Below are positions 41,771 to 50,973 of a stretch of DNA of 64,000 bases, one piece after another. Position 1 is the stretch's first letter. Every line of letters begins with the position of its first letter. Source of the DNA: Terracoccus luteus. Lineage in GTDB: Bacteria; Actinomycetota; Actinomycetes; Actinomycetales; Dermatophilaceae. The notes below the pieces were generated by a model. It ran no database searches and had not been told where the DNA came from. It worked only from the letters and a program-made list of their open reading frames with translations. The stretch lies in contig NZ_RBXT01000001.1 in assembly GCF_003635045.1 (NCBI RefSeq), forward strand, positions 124,001 to 188,000, read 5' to 3'. The translations under genes and the position numbers were made by a program.

Positions 41771-42781
41771 CTATGACGGACCGGTCGAGCTAGCCCCCTC
41801 AGCACCACGCGTCGCCACGATCTGGTCGTGCGTCGGCACGGGGAACTCGGCCGGGTAGTCGCCATACGCACGAGGGTCCTCGGCCGGCTCGAGGTGGCAC
41901 GTCAGCGTGAGGTCGGCGAACTCCTCGCGCACCGCGTCCTCGACCTCCTCGACGAGGTCGTGACCCTGCTGCACCGTCCAGGCGCCGGGCACGAGCACGT
42001 GCACCTCGGCGAAGCGGTGGTGGCCCGACACCCTGGTCCGCAGGGCGTGGAAGTGCACGTCCGGCGACACGAACCGCGTCAACACCGCTGCCAGCGCAGC
42101 GTTCTCCTCCTTCGACAGCGCGATGTCCATCAGGCCCTCCGACGACTCGCGCACCAGCGACCACCCGGTCCAGATGATGTTGAGCCCGACGAGGAAGGCG
42201 ATGACCGGGTCGAGCCGCTCGATGCCGGTGAGCGCCACCGCGATGACGCCGACGACGACGCCGGCGGAGGTCCATACATCGGTCATGAGGTGCTTGCCGT
42301 CGGCCGTCAGGGTGAGCGAGCGGTACCGCCGCCCCGCGCGGATCAACAACCAACCCACCACGCCGTTGACGACGGACGCGACGACCGAGATCGCAAGACC
42401 CACCCCGACGTTCTCGATCGGCTGCGGGTTGAGGAAGCGTTCGACCGCCGTGTAGACGATGACCACCGCCGCGGCGAAGATCATCATCCCCTCGATGGCG
42501 GCCGAGAAGTACTCCGCCTTGGTGTGGCCGAAGTGGTGGTTCTTGTCGGCCGGCATGGCCGCGACGCGCAGCGCGATGAGCACGGCGACGGCGGCCACGA
42601 GGTTGACGACCGACTCCGCGGCATCCGACAGCAGACCCACCGACCCGGTGATGCGCCACGCGAAGAACTTGAGTGTGATCGTGACGAGGGCCGCCGCGAT
42701 CGAGAGGTACGCGTAGCGACTGAGGTCGCGCACCGCAGGTGCGCGGTCGGGGGTGCCAGCAGCGGGTTCAGCGTTCGTCAC
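41771..42781 (-). CDS. Cation diffusion facilitator family transporter
   Basis: 336 residues, GTG start. Six membrane helices are followed by a cytoplasmic domain of about 100 residues. Metal-site features include the DAAES segment in helix 2 (LLSDAAESVVN), HHFGHTKAEY, and H-x3-D in GKHLMTDVWTS. It exports divalent metals such as zinc, iron or manganese in exchange for protons. It has no operon partner. Confidence 0.92.
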   Translation of the reverse strand: MTNAEPAAGTPDRAPAVRDLSRYAYLSIAAALVTITLKFFAWRITGSVGLLSDAAESVVNLVAAVAVLIALRVAAMPADKNHHFGHTKAEYFSAAIEGMMIFAAAVVIVYTAVERFLNPQPIENVGVGLAISVVASVVNGVVGWLLIRAGRRYRSLTLTADGKHLMTDVWTSAGVVVGVIAVALTGIERLDPVIAFLVGLNIIWTGWSLVRESSEGLMDIALSKEENAALAAVLTRFVSPDVHFHALRTRVSGHHRFAEVHVLVPGAWTVQQGHDLVEEVEDAVREEFADLTLTCHLEPAEDPRAYGDYPAEFPVPTHDQIVATRGAEGASSTGPS

Positions 42782-42811
42782 GGCACCAGTGTGGCGCAGC
42801 CGAGCCGGGGA

Positions 42812-43888
42812 CTACACCTCGCGCAGCCGCTGCGCCTGCTGCTCGGGCAGCACGTCGCCGACGAAGGCGCCCATCGCCGACTCCGAGCCGGCCAGGTACT
42901 TCAGACGCCCCTCACCGCGCCGCACCGAGAACAGCTCGAGGTGCAGCCACGCGAGGTCGCGGTCGGTGTTGACGGGCGACTGCTGCCACCCGGCGATGTA
43001 GGGCATCGGCGTCGAGTACAGCCGGTCGAAGCGGCCGAGCACGTCGAGGTAGACCCGCACGAAGTCGTCACGCTCCGCCTCACCGAGCGAGGGCAGGTCG
43101 GGCACCTGCACCTTCGGGAAGAAGTGCACCTCCATGGGCCAGCGCGCCGCGTACGGCACGAACGCCACCCAGTGCTCGCTGTCGACGACGACCCGGCTGC
43201 CGTCGGCGAGCTCCTGCTCGACGATGTCACCGAAGAGGTTGCGCCCCGTGGCCTCCCGGTGCGCCCGCGCGCGGTCGAGCTCGGTGCGGGCGCGCGGCGG
43301 CACGAAGGGGTAGCCGTAGATCTGGCCGTGCGGATGCTGCAGGGTGACCCCGATCTCGGCCCCGCGGTTCTCGAACGGAAAGACCTGCTCGACCCCGGGC
43401 GTGTGCGACAGCGCTGCCGTGCGGTCGGCCCACACGTCGACGACGAGCCGCGCCTGCGCCGGCGTCAGCCCCGCGAACGAACCATCGTGGTCGGACGAGA
43501 AGCACACGACCTCGCACCGCCCGACGGCCGGTCGTACCGAGAAGATGCCGTCGTCGGCCGACTCGATGCCCTCGACGTGGGTGGCGAACGACGGGAAGCG
43601 GTTCTCGAACGCCACGGCCTGGTACTCCGTCGACGGGATCTCCGACTGCCGACCGTCACGCGACGGGCACAGCGGGCACTCGTCGGCCGGGGGCATGAAC
43701 GTGCGCGTCTGGCGGTGCGAGGCCATCGCGATCCACTCGCCGGTCAGCGGGTCGTGCCGCATCTGCGACGACGCGATCGTGCGCGCCAGGTCGCGCCGGT
43801 CGGCCGCCGCCTCCCGCTCCGGAGAGCCGTCGACGTCGAACCAGACGATCTCGCGACCGTCGGCGAGGTGACCGGCCGTGCGCTGCAT
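42812..43888 (-). CDS. galT: Galactose-1-phosphate uridylyltransferase
   Basis: 358 residues from the ATG at 43888 with GAGGAG upstream; earlier in-frame residues are low complexity. The catalytic HPHGQ motif is near residue 184, with the zinc pair CPLC near residue 70 and the second HIT-type His segment EVHFFPK. It exchanges UMP between UDP-glucose and galactose-1-phosphate in the Leloir pathway. galK and galE are not in the window. Confidence 0.93.
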   Translation of the reverse strand: MQRTAGHLADGREIVWFDVDGSPEREAAADRRDLARTIASSQMRHDPLTGEWIAMASHRQTRTFMPPADECPLCPSRDGRQSEIPSTEYQAVAFENRFPSFATHVEGIESADDGIFSVRPAVGRCEVVCFSSDHDGSFAGLTPAQARLVVDVWADRTAALSHTPGVEQVFPFENRGAEIGVTLQHPHGQIYGYPFVPPRARTELDRARAHREATGRNLFGDIVEQELADGSRVVVDSEHWVAFVPYAARWPMEVHFFPKVQVPDLPSLGEAERDDFVRVYLDVLGRFDRLYSTPMPYIAGWQQSPVNTDRDLAWLHLELFSVRRGEGRLKYLAGSESAMGAFVGDVLPEQQAQRLREV

Positions 43889-44096
43889 GCGTGCTCCTCG
43901 GGCGGAAGGGCGGAAGGCTGAAGGGCGGGGTTCGGCGGGCGCACCTCGCACGACGGTCGGCGAGGCGGATGCCGGGCGCGACCGTCCCGGGGCGGCCCGG
44001 GTTCATCGTAGGGGCGGGCCCACCCCCCGTGCCCTCACCCCGCCGCGCCCGCGCGCAGCTCTTGTGCGGACACCTCGCACCGCCGACAGTGGGGAG

Positions 44097-46487
44097 GTGA
44101 CGACCACTCGCCCCGACCTGCCCGCCGCCACCGCCGACGAGATCGAGGCCATGGACGCCTGGTGGCGCGCCAACAACTACCTCACCGTCGGCCAGATCTA
44201 CCTCATGGCCAACCCGCTGCTGCGCGAGCCGCTCACCCCCGAGCACATCAAGCCGCGCCTGCTCGGCCACTGGGGCACGAGCCCCGGCCTCTCGTTCGTC
44301 TACACGCACCTGTCCCGCGTCATCCGCCACACCGGCCAGCAGGCGATCTTCCTCACCGGCCCCGGCCACGGCGGCCCGGCCCTCGTCGCCGCCGGCTACC
44401 TCGAGGGGACCTACAGCGAGATCTACCCCGACGTCAGGGAGGACGAGGATGGCATCCGTCGCCTCTTCCGCCAGTTCTCCGCGCCAGGCGGCATCCCCAG
44501 CCACGTGTCGGTGACGACCCCCGGCTCGATCCACGAGGGCGGCGAGCTCGGCTACGTGCTGAGCCACGCCTTCGGCGCCGTCATGGACAACCCCGACCTG
44601 CTCGCGCTCGCCGTCGTCGGCGACGGCGAGGCCGAGACCGGGCCGCTGGAGGGCTCGTGGAAGGGCATCTCCTTCCTCAACCCCGCGCGCGACGGGGCCG
44701 TGCTGCCCGTGCTGCACCTCAACGGCGCCAAGATCGCCGGGCCCACCGTGCTCGGGCGCAAGCCGCCGGAGGAGGTGCGCAGCCTGCTCGAGGGGCACGG
44801 CTACGAGGTGTTCGAGGTCGAGGGCGGCGACCTGCCCGGCATGCACGAGCGCTTCGCCGAGACCCTCGCCACCGCGTACGCGCGCATCACCGGCATCCAG
44901 GATGCCGCCCGCTCGGGCGGGTGGGACGGCACCCGCCCGCGGTGGCCGCTCATCGTGCTGCGCAGCCCCAAGGGCTGGACCGGGCCCGACGTCGTCGACG
45001 ACGTGCAGGTCGAGGGCACGTGGCGCGCGCACCAGGTGCCGCTGTCGGGGGTTAAGGAGAACGACGACCACCGGCGGATGCTCGAGGAGTGGATGCGCTC
45101 GTACCGACCCGACGAGCTGTTCGACGAGAGCGGCGCGCCGACCCAGCTCGTGCGCTCGGCCAACCCGTCGGGCGAGCTGCGCATGAGCGCCTCGCCGCAC
45201 GCCAACGGCGGGCTCGTCACCCGCGACCTCGACATCCCCGACTACCGCCAGTTCGCCCGCGACGTGCCCGAGCCCGCGACGGAGCGGGCCGAGTCGACGC
45301 GCGCCATTGGCGAGATGATGCGCGAGCTCTACCGGCGCAACCCGACGACGTTCCGCCTCTTCAGTCCCGACGAGACGAACAGCAACCGTGTCGGCGCGGT
45401 GTTCGAGGTCTCCGACCGCATGACGGCCGAGCGCACCGTCGACATCGACGAGAAGCTCTCGCGCGACGGCCGCGTCATGGAGGTGCTGAGCGAGCACAAC
45501 TGCCACGGCTGGCTCGAGGGCTACACCCTCACCGGGCGGCACGGGCTCTTCGCGACGTACGAGGCCTTCGCCATGGTCAGCGCGTCGATGACCGTGCAGC
45601 ATTGCAAGTGGCTGCAGGAGGCGAACCGCCTCGACTGGCGGGCCAAGGTGCCGAGCCTCAACATCCTGCTGACCTCGACCGCATGGCGCAACGACCACAA
45701 CGGGTTCTCGCACCAGGGCCCGGGCCTCATCCAGACCGTGCTCAACGCTCGCGGCGACGTCGCCCGCATCTACCTGCCGCCGGACGCCAACTGCCTGCTC
45801 TCGGTGGCCGACCACTGCTTCCGCAGCAAGAACTACGTCAACCTCATCGTCATCGACAAGCAGCCCCAGCCGCAGTGGCTCTCGATCGACGAGGCGACCG
45901 CCCACTGCGCCGCCGGCGCCGGCATCTGGGACTGGGCGGGCACCGACGACGGCGACCGCGACCCCGACGTCGTGCTCGCCTGCGCGGGCGACGTCGTGAC
46001 GATGGAGGTCGTCGCGGCGGCGCAGATCCTCAAGGAGCGGCTGCCGCAGCTGCGGGTGCGCGTCGTCAACGTCGTCGACCTCATGACCCTCGCCCGGCCG
46101 CGCAGCCACCCGCACGGCATGGACCCGGTGCGCTTCGGCGAGCTGTTCACCGACCACGTCGACGTCGTCTTCGCCTTCCACGGCTACCACGGCGCGGTCC
46201 ACCAGCTCGTGCACGGCCGGCCCGACGCCGACCGCTTCCACGTGCGCGGCTTCAGCGAGGAGGGCACGACGACGACCCCGTTCGACATGGTCGTACGCAA
46301 CCAGGTCGACCGGTACCACCTCGTCATCGACACCATCAACAACGCCGGCCGGCAGGTGCGCGGGTCGAGCGAGCTGCAGCGCTGGTGCGAGCAGCAGCTC
46401 GCGAAGCACGAGACGTACATCGTCGAGCACCTCGAAGACATGCCGGAGGTGCGCGACTGGGTCATGACGACCGTCGTCGACGACTGA
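44097..46487 (+). CDS. xfp: Phosphoketolase (xylulose-5-phosphate/fructose-6-phosphate)
   Basis: 796 residues from GTG 44097, where the family homology begins (DAWWRANNYLTVGQIYL shortly after). The ribosome site GGGGAGG directly touches this GTG, so the start is uncertain; GTG 44064 or ATG 44151 are alternatives. The thiamine diphosphate motif GDGEAETGPLEGSW is near residue 177, GPGHGGPA near 85, and the C-terminal HGYHGAVHQL is intact. It cleaves sugar phosphates to acetyl-phosphate and a shorter aldose phosphate. Divergent from galT. Confidence 0.94.
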   Translation: MTTTRPDLPAATADEIEAMDAWWRANNYLTVGQIYLMANPLLREPLTPEHIKPRLLGHWGTSPGLSFVYTHLSRVIRHTGQQAIFLTGPGHGGPALVAAGYLEGTYSEIYPDVREDEDGIRRLFRQFSAPGGIPSHVSVTTPGSIHEGGELGYVLSHAFGAVMDNPDLLALAVVGDGEAETGPLEGSWKGISFLNPARDGAVLPVLHLNGAKIAGPTVLGRKPPEEVRSLLEGHGYEVFEVEGGDLPGMHERFAETLATAYARITGIQDAARSGGWDGTRPRWPLIVLRSPKGWTGPDVVDDVQVEGTWRAHQVPLSGVKENDDHRRMLEEWMRSYRPDELFDESGAPTQLVRSANPSGELRMSASPHANGGLVTRDLDIPDYRQFARDVPEPATERAESTRAIGEMMRELYRRNPTTFRLFSPDETNSNRVGAVFEVSDRMTAERTVDIDEKLSRDGRVMEVLSEHNCHGWLEGYTLTGRHGLFATYEAFAMVSASMTVQHCKWLQEANRLDWRAKVPSLNILLTSTAWRNDHNGFSHQGPGLIQTVLNARGDVARIYLPPDANCLLSVADHCFRSKNYVNLIVIDKQPQPQWLSIDEATAHCAAGAGIWDWAGTDDGDRDPDVVLACAGDVVTMEVVAAAQILKERLPQLRVRVVNVVDLMTLARPRSHPHGMDPVRFGELFTDHVDVVFAFHGYHGAVHQLVHGRPDADRFHVRGFSEEGTTTTPFDMVVRNQVDRYHLVIDTINNAGRQVRGSSELQRWCEQQLAKHETYIVEHLEDMPEVRDWVMTTVVDD

Positions 46488-46598
46488 CGCCCGAACGCTC
46501 CCGCTTGTCGGAGGTTCGTGTCGGAAACGAGACGTGACAGGCCCGGCTCCCGGCGGGTAAGCATGGGCGTGGCGCCGGCCACACCGACGCTCTTCGGC

Positions 46599-46637
46599 GA
46601 CCCGTGGTCGTGGGAGCCCACGGACCCCACACGGGTC
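46599..46637 (+). promoter_or_regulatory. Two-tier stem-loop directly upstream of the second sugar operon
   Basis: GACCCGTG (46599-46606) pairs with CACGGGTC (46630-46637), and inside it CGTGGG (46609-46614) pairs with CCCACG (46617-46622). It ends six bases before the AAGGAGG ribosome site of the binding-protein gene. It could be an operator for an absent LacI-type regulator or an mRNA leader structure. Confidence 0.45.
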
Positions 46638-46657
46638 ACAGCAAGGAGGCTGCTCTC

Positions 46658-47980
46658 ATGGCCACGTTCGACCGCCGCACCTTCCTCACCACGACGGGTC
46701 TGCTCGGTGCCGGCGCGGCCCTCGCCGCGTGCTCGGGCGGCAGCGACACCCCCTCGACCGGCTCCGGCGCCGCGGCCTCGACGGCCAAGCTGAGCGGCAC
46801 CGTGACGCTGACGACGTGGGGCTCCGACCAGGAGATCGCCGCCTTCAAGAAGATCGCCGCCGACTTCAAGGCCGCGCGTGGTGCCGACGTGAAGATCGAG
46901 ACGCTGCCCTACGACCAGATCCGCACGGTCATCGACCGCCGCCTGCAGGCGAACACCGCGCCCGACCTGTTCCGCGTGTCGTACACCGACATCAACGGCT
47001 ACGCCGTCAACGGGGCCCTCGCCGACCTCAGCGACTACCTCGGCGAGGGCTACGGCGACCAGTTCCTGCCCGCCCTGTGGGGGGCGATGCAGTTCGACGG
47101 CGTGCCGATCGGCGTGCCGCACCACACCGACACCTCCGCGCTCGTCTACAACAAGGCGCTCTTCGAGAAGGCCGGCATCACCGAGGTGCCCACCACCCTC
47201 GAGACCGCCTGGACGTGGGACGAGCTCGTCGAGGTGCTGCAGAAGCTCAAGGCCGGCAACCCCGGCGTCTCGCCCTTCGCCTTCAACTACCAGCTCTACG
47301 GCGCCTACCGCTGGTTCAACACCCTCTTCCAGGCCGGCGGCACGGTGCTCAGCGACGACCTCAAGAGCGTCACCCTCGAAACCGACCAGGCCCGCAAGGC
47401 GCTGCAGTGGACCCAGAAGCTCTACACCGACGGCCTCCACGCCCCGAGCGTGCTCGTCAAGCGCCCGACCTACCCCGACGAGATCTTCCCGACCCAGAAG
47501 ATCGCGATGATCCAGGCCGGCGACTTCCTCATCCCGTCGCTCGACGCGGCCGTCGGCAAGAAGTTCGAGTGGGGCGTCACCTACCTGCCGCGTGACGCTG
47601 CCGCCGCCACCGACCTGGGTGGCAACGCGGTCGTCGTCACCGACGGCGCCAAGAACAAGGACGCCGCGGCCGAGTTCGCGAAGTTCCTCGTCACCGCCGA
47701 GAACATGAAGTACTTCTGCGAGAAGACGACGGTGCTCCCGGTGCGCACGGACCTCACCGACGCCAAGCTCGACTTCGCGGTGCGGCCCGACATCATGCCG
47801 GTCTTCCAGAAGCAGGCGACGACGATGCCCGAGAAGCTCGTCAAGACCTCGACGGCGGCGGCGTTCCCCGGCATCAACCAGGCCCTCGTCGACAACATGG
47901 ACCAGTTCCTGTCCAACCCGTCGGCCTCGGTCGACTCGGTGATCCAGGGCCTGACCGGCGCGATCCAGAAGGTGCTTTGA
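46658..47980 (+). CDS. Sugar ABC transporter substrate-binding lipoprotein (Tat-type signal)
   Basis: 440 residues; ATG with AAGGAGG at 46643. The signal has a twin-arginine (DRRTFLTTTG) and a lipobox LAAC with Cys at residue 25. The mature sequence is a CUT1 family 1 binding protein, with YNKALFEKAG near residue 165 and a C-terminal AAEFAKFLVTAENMKYF. It lies ahead of two permeases, a small unknown protein and a deacetylase-like protein. The sugar is unknown. Confidence 0.94.
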   Translation: MATFDRRTFLTTTGLLGAGAALAACSGGSDTPSTGSGAAASTAKLSGTVTLTTWGSDQEIAAFKKIAADFKAARGADVKIETLPYDQIRTVIDRRLQANTAPDLFRVSYTDINGYAVNGALADLSDYLGEGYGDQFLPALWGAMQFDGVPIGVPHHTDTSALVYNKALFEKAGITEVPTTLETAWTWDELVEVLQKLKAGNPGVSPFAFNYQLYGAYRWFNTLFQAGGTVLSDDLKSVTLETDQARKALQWTQKLYTDGLHAPSVLVKRPTYPDEIFPTQKIAMIQAGDFLIPSLDAAVGKKFEWGVTYLPRDAAAATDLGGNAVVVTDGAKNKDAAAEFAKFLVTAENMKYFCEKTTVLPVRTDLTDAKLDFAVRPDIMPVFQKQATTMPEKLVKTSTAAAFPGINQALVDNMDQFLSNPSASVDSVIQGLTGAIQKVL

Positions 47981-48864
47981 GCCGGCGCGCCTCGGCGGCA
48001 GTGAGGTCGGAGCGACGCGCCGGCCTGCTCATGGTGACCCCCGCGGTCATCGTGTTCACGGTCTTCATGTTCGTGCCGATCGTGCTGACGTTCTGGTACA
48101 GCCTGCAGCGCTACTCCGGCTTCGGCCGGATGCGCTTCATCGGCCTCGAGAACTACCAGACGATCGCGGCCGACAGCACGTTCTGGAAGGCCGCGCTCAA
48201 CACCGCCGTCTTCACGGTCATCACCGTGCCCATCGGCATCGCCTGCGGTGTCGGCGCCGCCATGCTGCTCAACAAGTGGATGCCGGCCCGCGGGCTCTTC
48301 CGGGCCCTCTTCTACGTGCCCGTGGTCATCTCGGGCGTCGCCTCGGGCATCATCTTCCTGCGCCTCTTCGACCCGGTCACCGGCATCCTCAACCAGCTGC
48401 TCAGCGCGGTCGGTCTGCCGTCGATCGACTGGCAGTCGAACGGACTCGCGGCGATGGTCTCGGTCGTGCTGGTCGTCACCTGGCAGGGCATCGGCTTCGG
48501 CATGGTCGTGTACCTCGCTGCCCTGCAGGGCATCCCGCGGGAGGTCAACGAGGCGGCCCGGGTCGACGGCGCCACCGGCCTGACCCTGTTCCGCCGCATC
48601 ACGTGGCCCCTGCTGCGCCCGACGACGTTCTTCCTGCTCGTCTACTCCATCATCGGCAGCTTCCAGGTCTTCGACGTCGTCTACGTGCTCACCCGCGGCG
48701 GGCCCGGCACGTCGACGACCTTCCTCGTCCAGTACGCCTACGACCAGGGCTTCAACCAGCGGCGGCAGGGCTACGCGGCGGCGATCGGCGTCATCATCTA
48801 CGTCGTCGTCCTCGTCTTCACCGTCTTCCAGTGGAAGTTCACGAAGGGGAGGGACGAGGCATGA
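47977..48864 (+). CDS. Carbohydrate ABC transporter permease, MalF type
   Basis: 295 residues from a rare TTG start overlapping the previous stop (TTGA); the next plausible start is a GTG eight codons later. Six membrane helices and an EAA loop (EAARVDGATGLTLFRRI, about residues 192-208) are clear. No ATPase gene is in the operon, so it probably shares a MsiK-like ATPase with the first sugar importer. Confidence 0.92.
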   Translation: MSRRASAAVRSERRAGLLMVTPAVIVFTVFMFVPIVLTFWYSLQRYSGFGRMRFIGLENYQTIAADSTFWKAALNTAVFTVITVPIGIACGVGAAMLLNKWMPARGLFRALFYVPVVISGVASGIIFLRLFDPVTGILNQLLSAVGLPSIDWQSNGLAAMVSVVLVVTWQGIGFGMVVYLAALQGIPREVNEAARVDGATGLTLFRRITWPLLRPTTFFLLVYSIIGSFQVFDVVYVLTRGGPGTSTTFLVQYAYDQGFNQRRQGYAAAIGVIIYVVVLVFTVFQWKFTKGRDEA

Positions 48865-49802
48865 GCACCCAGCTGACCGGCATCCCCGCCGAGGCCGCGC
48901 GCCGCCCGTCGACCCCCGGAGCCGACCCCGAGCACGACTGTGACCAGGACCTCCGCGGCATCCGTGCCGTCGAGCGCGAGGAACGACCCGGCCGACGCAA
49001 CGTCGTCACGCGCCTGGTCATCGCCCTCGCGATCACCGCGGTGCTCATGTTCCCGATGTACTGGATGCTGCGTACCTCGGTCGCGAGCACCGACGAGCTG
49101 AGCACGCTGCCGGTGTCGCTGTGGCCGCAGGAGTGGCTGTGGCAGAACTACATCCAGCCGTGGAGCCAGTACCCCTTCGCCCGCTGGCTCGGCAACAGCG
49201 TCGTCATCGCCGTGTCGTCGGTCGTGCTGACGCTCGTCATCAACGTCATGGCCGGCTACGCCTTCGCCAAGCTGCGCTTCCCGGGCCGCACGGTGCTGTT
49301 CCTCATGATCATCAGCACGCTCATGGTGCCGGTGCAGGTCATCATGGTGCCGCAGTTCCAGATCGTCATCGACCTCAACCTGCTCAACACGACGTGGGGT
49401 GTCGTGCTGCCGCGCCTCGCCGAGGCGTTCGGGCTGTTCATGGCCCGGCAGTTCTTCCTCGCCTTCCCCGACGAGCTGCTCGAGGCGGCGAAGATCGACG
49501 GCGCCGGCCACTTCCGCACCTTCTGGAGCATCGTGCTGCCGCTCTCGAAGCCGCTCGTGGCCTCGCTCATCATCTTCACGTTCATGTGGCGGTGGAACGA
49601 GTTCGTCTGGCCCCTCATCGTGCTCGACGACCCCAACGCCTACACGCTGCCCGTCGGGCTGCAGTTCCTCATCAGCCAGTTCAGCAGCAACTTCGGCCCC
49701 CTGCTCGCGATGTCGTTCCTGTCCATCGTGCCGATGCTCATCGTCTTCGCGGTGTTCCAGCGCTACTTCGTCGAGGGCGTGGCCCGTGCGGGTCTGAAGT
49801 GA
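48861..49802 (+). CDS. Carbohydrate ABC transporter permease, MalG type
   Basis: 313 residues, ATG overlapping the previous stop (ATGA). A 45-residue polar N-terminus rich in Asp/Glu/Arg precedes the first helix, then six membrane segments and the EAA loop (LEAAKIDGAGHFRTFW, about residues 210-225). It completes the membrane channel of the second sugar importer. Confidence 0.94.
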   Translation: MSTQLTGIPAEAARRPSTPGADPEHDCDQDLRGIRAVEREERPGRRNVVTRLVIALAITAVLMFPMYWMLRTSVASTDELSTLPVSLWPQEWLWQNYIQPWSQYPFARWLGNSVVIAVSSVVLTLVINVMAGYAFAKLRFPGRTVLFLMIISTLMVPVQVIMVPQFQIVIDLNLLNTTWGVVLPRLAEAFGLFMARQFFLAFPDELLEAAKIDGAGHFRTFWSIVLPLSKPLVASLIIFTFMWRWNEFVWPLIVLDDPNAYTLPVGLQFLISQFSSNFGPLLAMSFLSIVPMLIVFAVFQRYFVEGVARAGLK

Positions 49803-50167
49803 GCACGCACGACCCGCACGCTGACACGGGGCCGGCCGACCCGGTCGGCAGCCTCGACACGCCGCCGCTCACCGACGCCGTGGCGGCCGTCGCCCGGTGC
49901 GCCGCCGCCGAGTGGGAGCGGGAGGGCATCGCGATGTTCGTCTCGCTGCACGACACCCGCCCCGGGCGGTCGGCCCGGGTGCAGGATGCCGTCGCGCTGG
50001 CCGAGGGGGAGCGGCTCGCGGCGCTCTTCGACCGGTACCACGCCGAGCTCGCGGCCGCGGGTCACCCGCTCGTCAACGAGTGGCTCGAGCCGACGGGGGC
50101 GCCCGAGATCATCACCACCCTCGTCGTGCTCAGCGACCGCCACCTCGCCGCCGGGGTGGGACTGTGA
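49799..50167 (+). CDS. Unrecognised small protein in the second sugar operon
   Basis: 122 residues, GTG overlapping the permease stop (GTGA). The first 25 residues are polar and disordered, then AVAAVARCAAAEWEREGIAM, and the C-terminal half has LFDRYHAELAAAGHPLVNEW. No membrane segment or signal is visible and I do not recognise the family. Its stop overlaps the next start by four bases, so it is coupled to both neighbours and probably works with the imported glycan. Confidence 0.7.
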   Translation: MSTHDPHADTGPADPVGSLDTPPLTDAVAAVARCAAAEWEREGIAMFVSLHDTRPGRSARVQDAVALAEGERLAALFDRYHAELAAAGHPLVNEWLEPTGAPEIITTLVVLSDRHLAAGVGL

Positions 50168-50880
50168 CGCCGCACCGGTCGAAGCGCCTGCAGCGGGACA
50201 CCGACATCCTCACGGTCGAGCACCACTCCGAGGCCTTCGCGGCGGGGCGCTTCCTGCGCCTCGTCAACTGGCACACGACCCCTCCGTCGGGCCGCGAGCA
50301 GCTCAGGGCCGAGCTGTTGTGGTACCTCGACCGGTACGAGCCGGTGCTGCCGCACGACCTCGACCGGTTCTTCGACACGGGCGAGTGGGGGCTCGACCGC
50401 CCCGGCTTCATCCCCGCCTTCTACGACAGCCACCGGGACCACGTCACCGTCGCCGCGCCGGTCTGCGAGGAGCTGGGGCTGACGGCATGGTTCTTCCCCC
50501 CGACCGGTGTGCTCGACGTACCGGCCGAGGAGCAGCGGGCCTGGGCCGAGAGGAACGACGTCGACCTCGTCGCCGGGCAGCCCGACGCGCCCTGGGCCAT
50601 GACGTGGGACGAGCTGGCCACCATCGCCCACCGCCACGTCATCGGCGCGCACACCGCGAGCCACGCGACGGCCGACTCGATCACGACGGAGGAGGACGTG
50701 CGCCGCGAGATCACCGAGCCCATCGAGCGGTTGCGCGACCTCACGGGGCGGATGCCGGCCAGCTTTGCCTTCCTGTACGGCACCCCTCCCGTGCCGGGCA
50801 CGGTCGCCGGCGACGCCGTCATCGCCTCCGGGGTCCGGTACGCCACGACGAACACGTCGTACCTGCGCATCAACGACTGA
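50164..50880 (+). CDS. Polysaccharide deacetylase (NodB)-like protein with altered catalytic motif
   Basis: 238 residues, GTG overlapping the previous stop (GTGA). The fold resembles carbohydrate esterase family 4. The metal-binding HxxxH motif is present as HTASH near residue 161, and the later RMPASFAFLYGTPP matches motif 3. The canonical TFDDG motif is replaced by PAFYDSH, which keeps one Asp and adds a His. There is no signal peptide. It may act on an imported acetylated sugar, or be a divergent non-hydrolytic member. Confidence 0.75.
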   Translation: MTPHRSKRLQRDTDILTVEHHSEAFAAGRFLRLVNWHTTPPSGREQLRAELLWYLDRYEPVLPHDLDRFFDTGEWGLDRPGFIPAFYDSHRDHVTVAAPVCEELGLTAWFFPPTGVLDVPAEEQRAWAERNDVDLVAGQPDAPWAMTWDELATIAHRHVIGAHTASHATADSITTEEDVRREITEPIERLRDLTGRMPASFAFLYGTPPVPGTVAGDAVIASGVRYATTNTSYLRIND

Positions 50881-50973
50881 GTCTCCGGGGCGGGGCAGGG
50901 TTGGGCGGGCCCTGCTCGACCGGTCCAGCGGGCTCCCAGCGATCTTCCAGCCGACTCGGCGACGATCGACGCC

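Noticed and set aside
41325-41871. Small frames on both strands of the 41421-41770 gap
   Set aside because: Arg/Pro-rich translations with weak codon bias, no ribosome site and no recognisable family.
43878-44096. Long N-terminal extension of the phosphoketolase
   Set aside because: The extra residues are Arg/Pro/Gly-rich without family similarity; homology begins just after GTG 44097.
43656-46430. 924-residue minus-strand frame across phosphoketolase
   Set aside because: Shadow of a well-recognised gene in the opposite strand; low-complexity composition.
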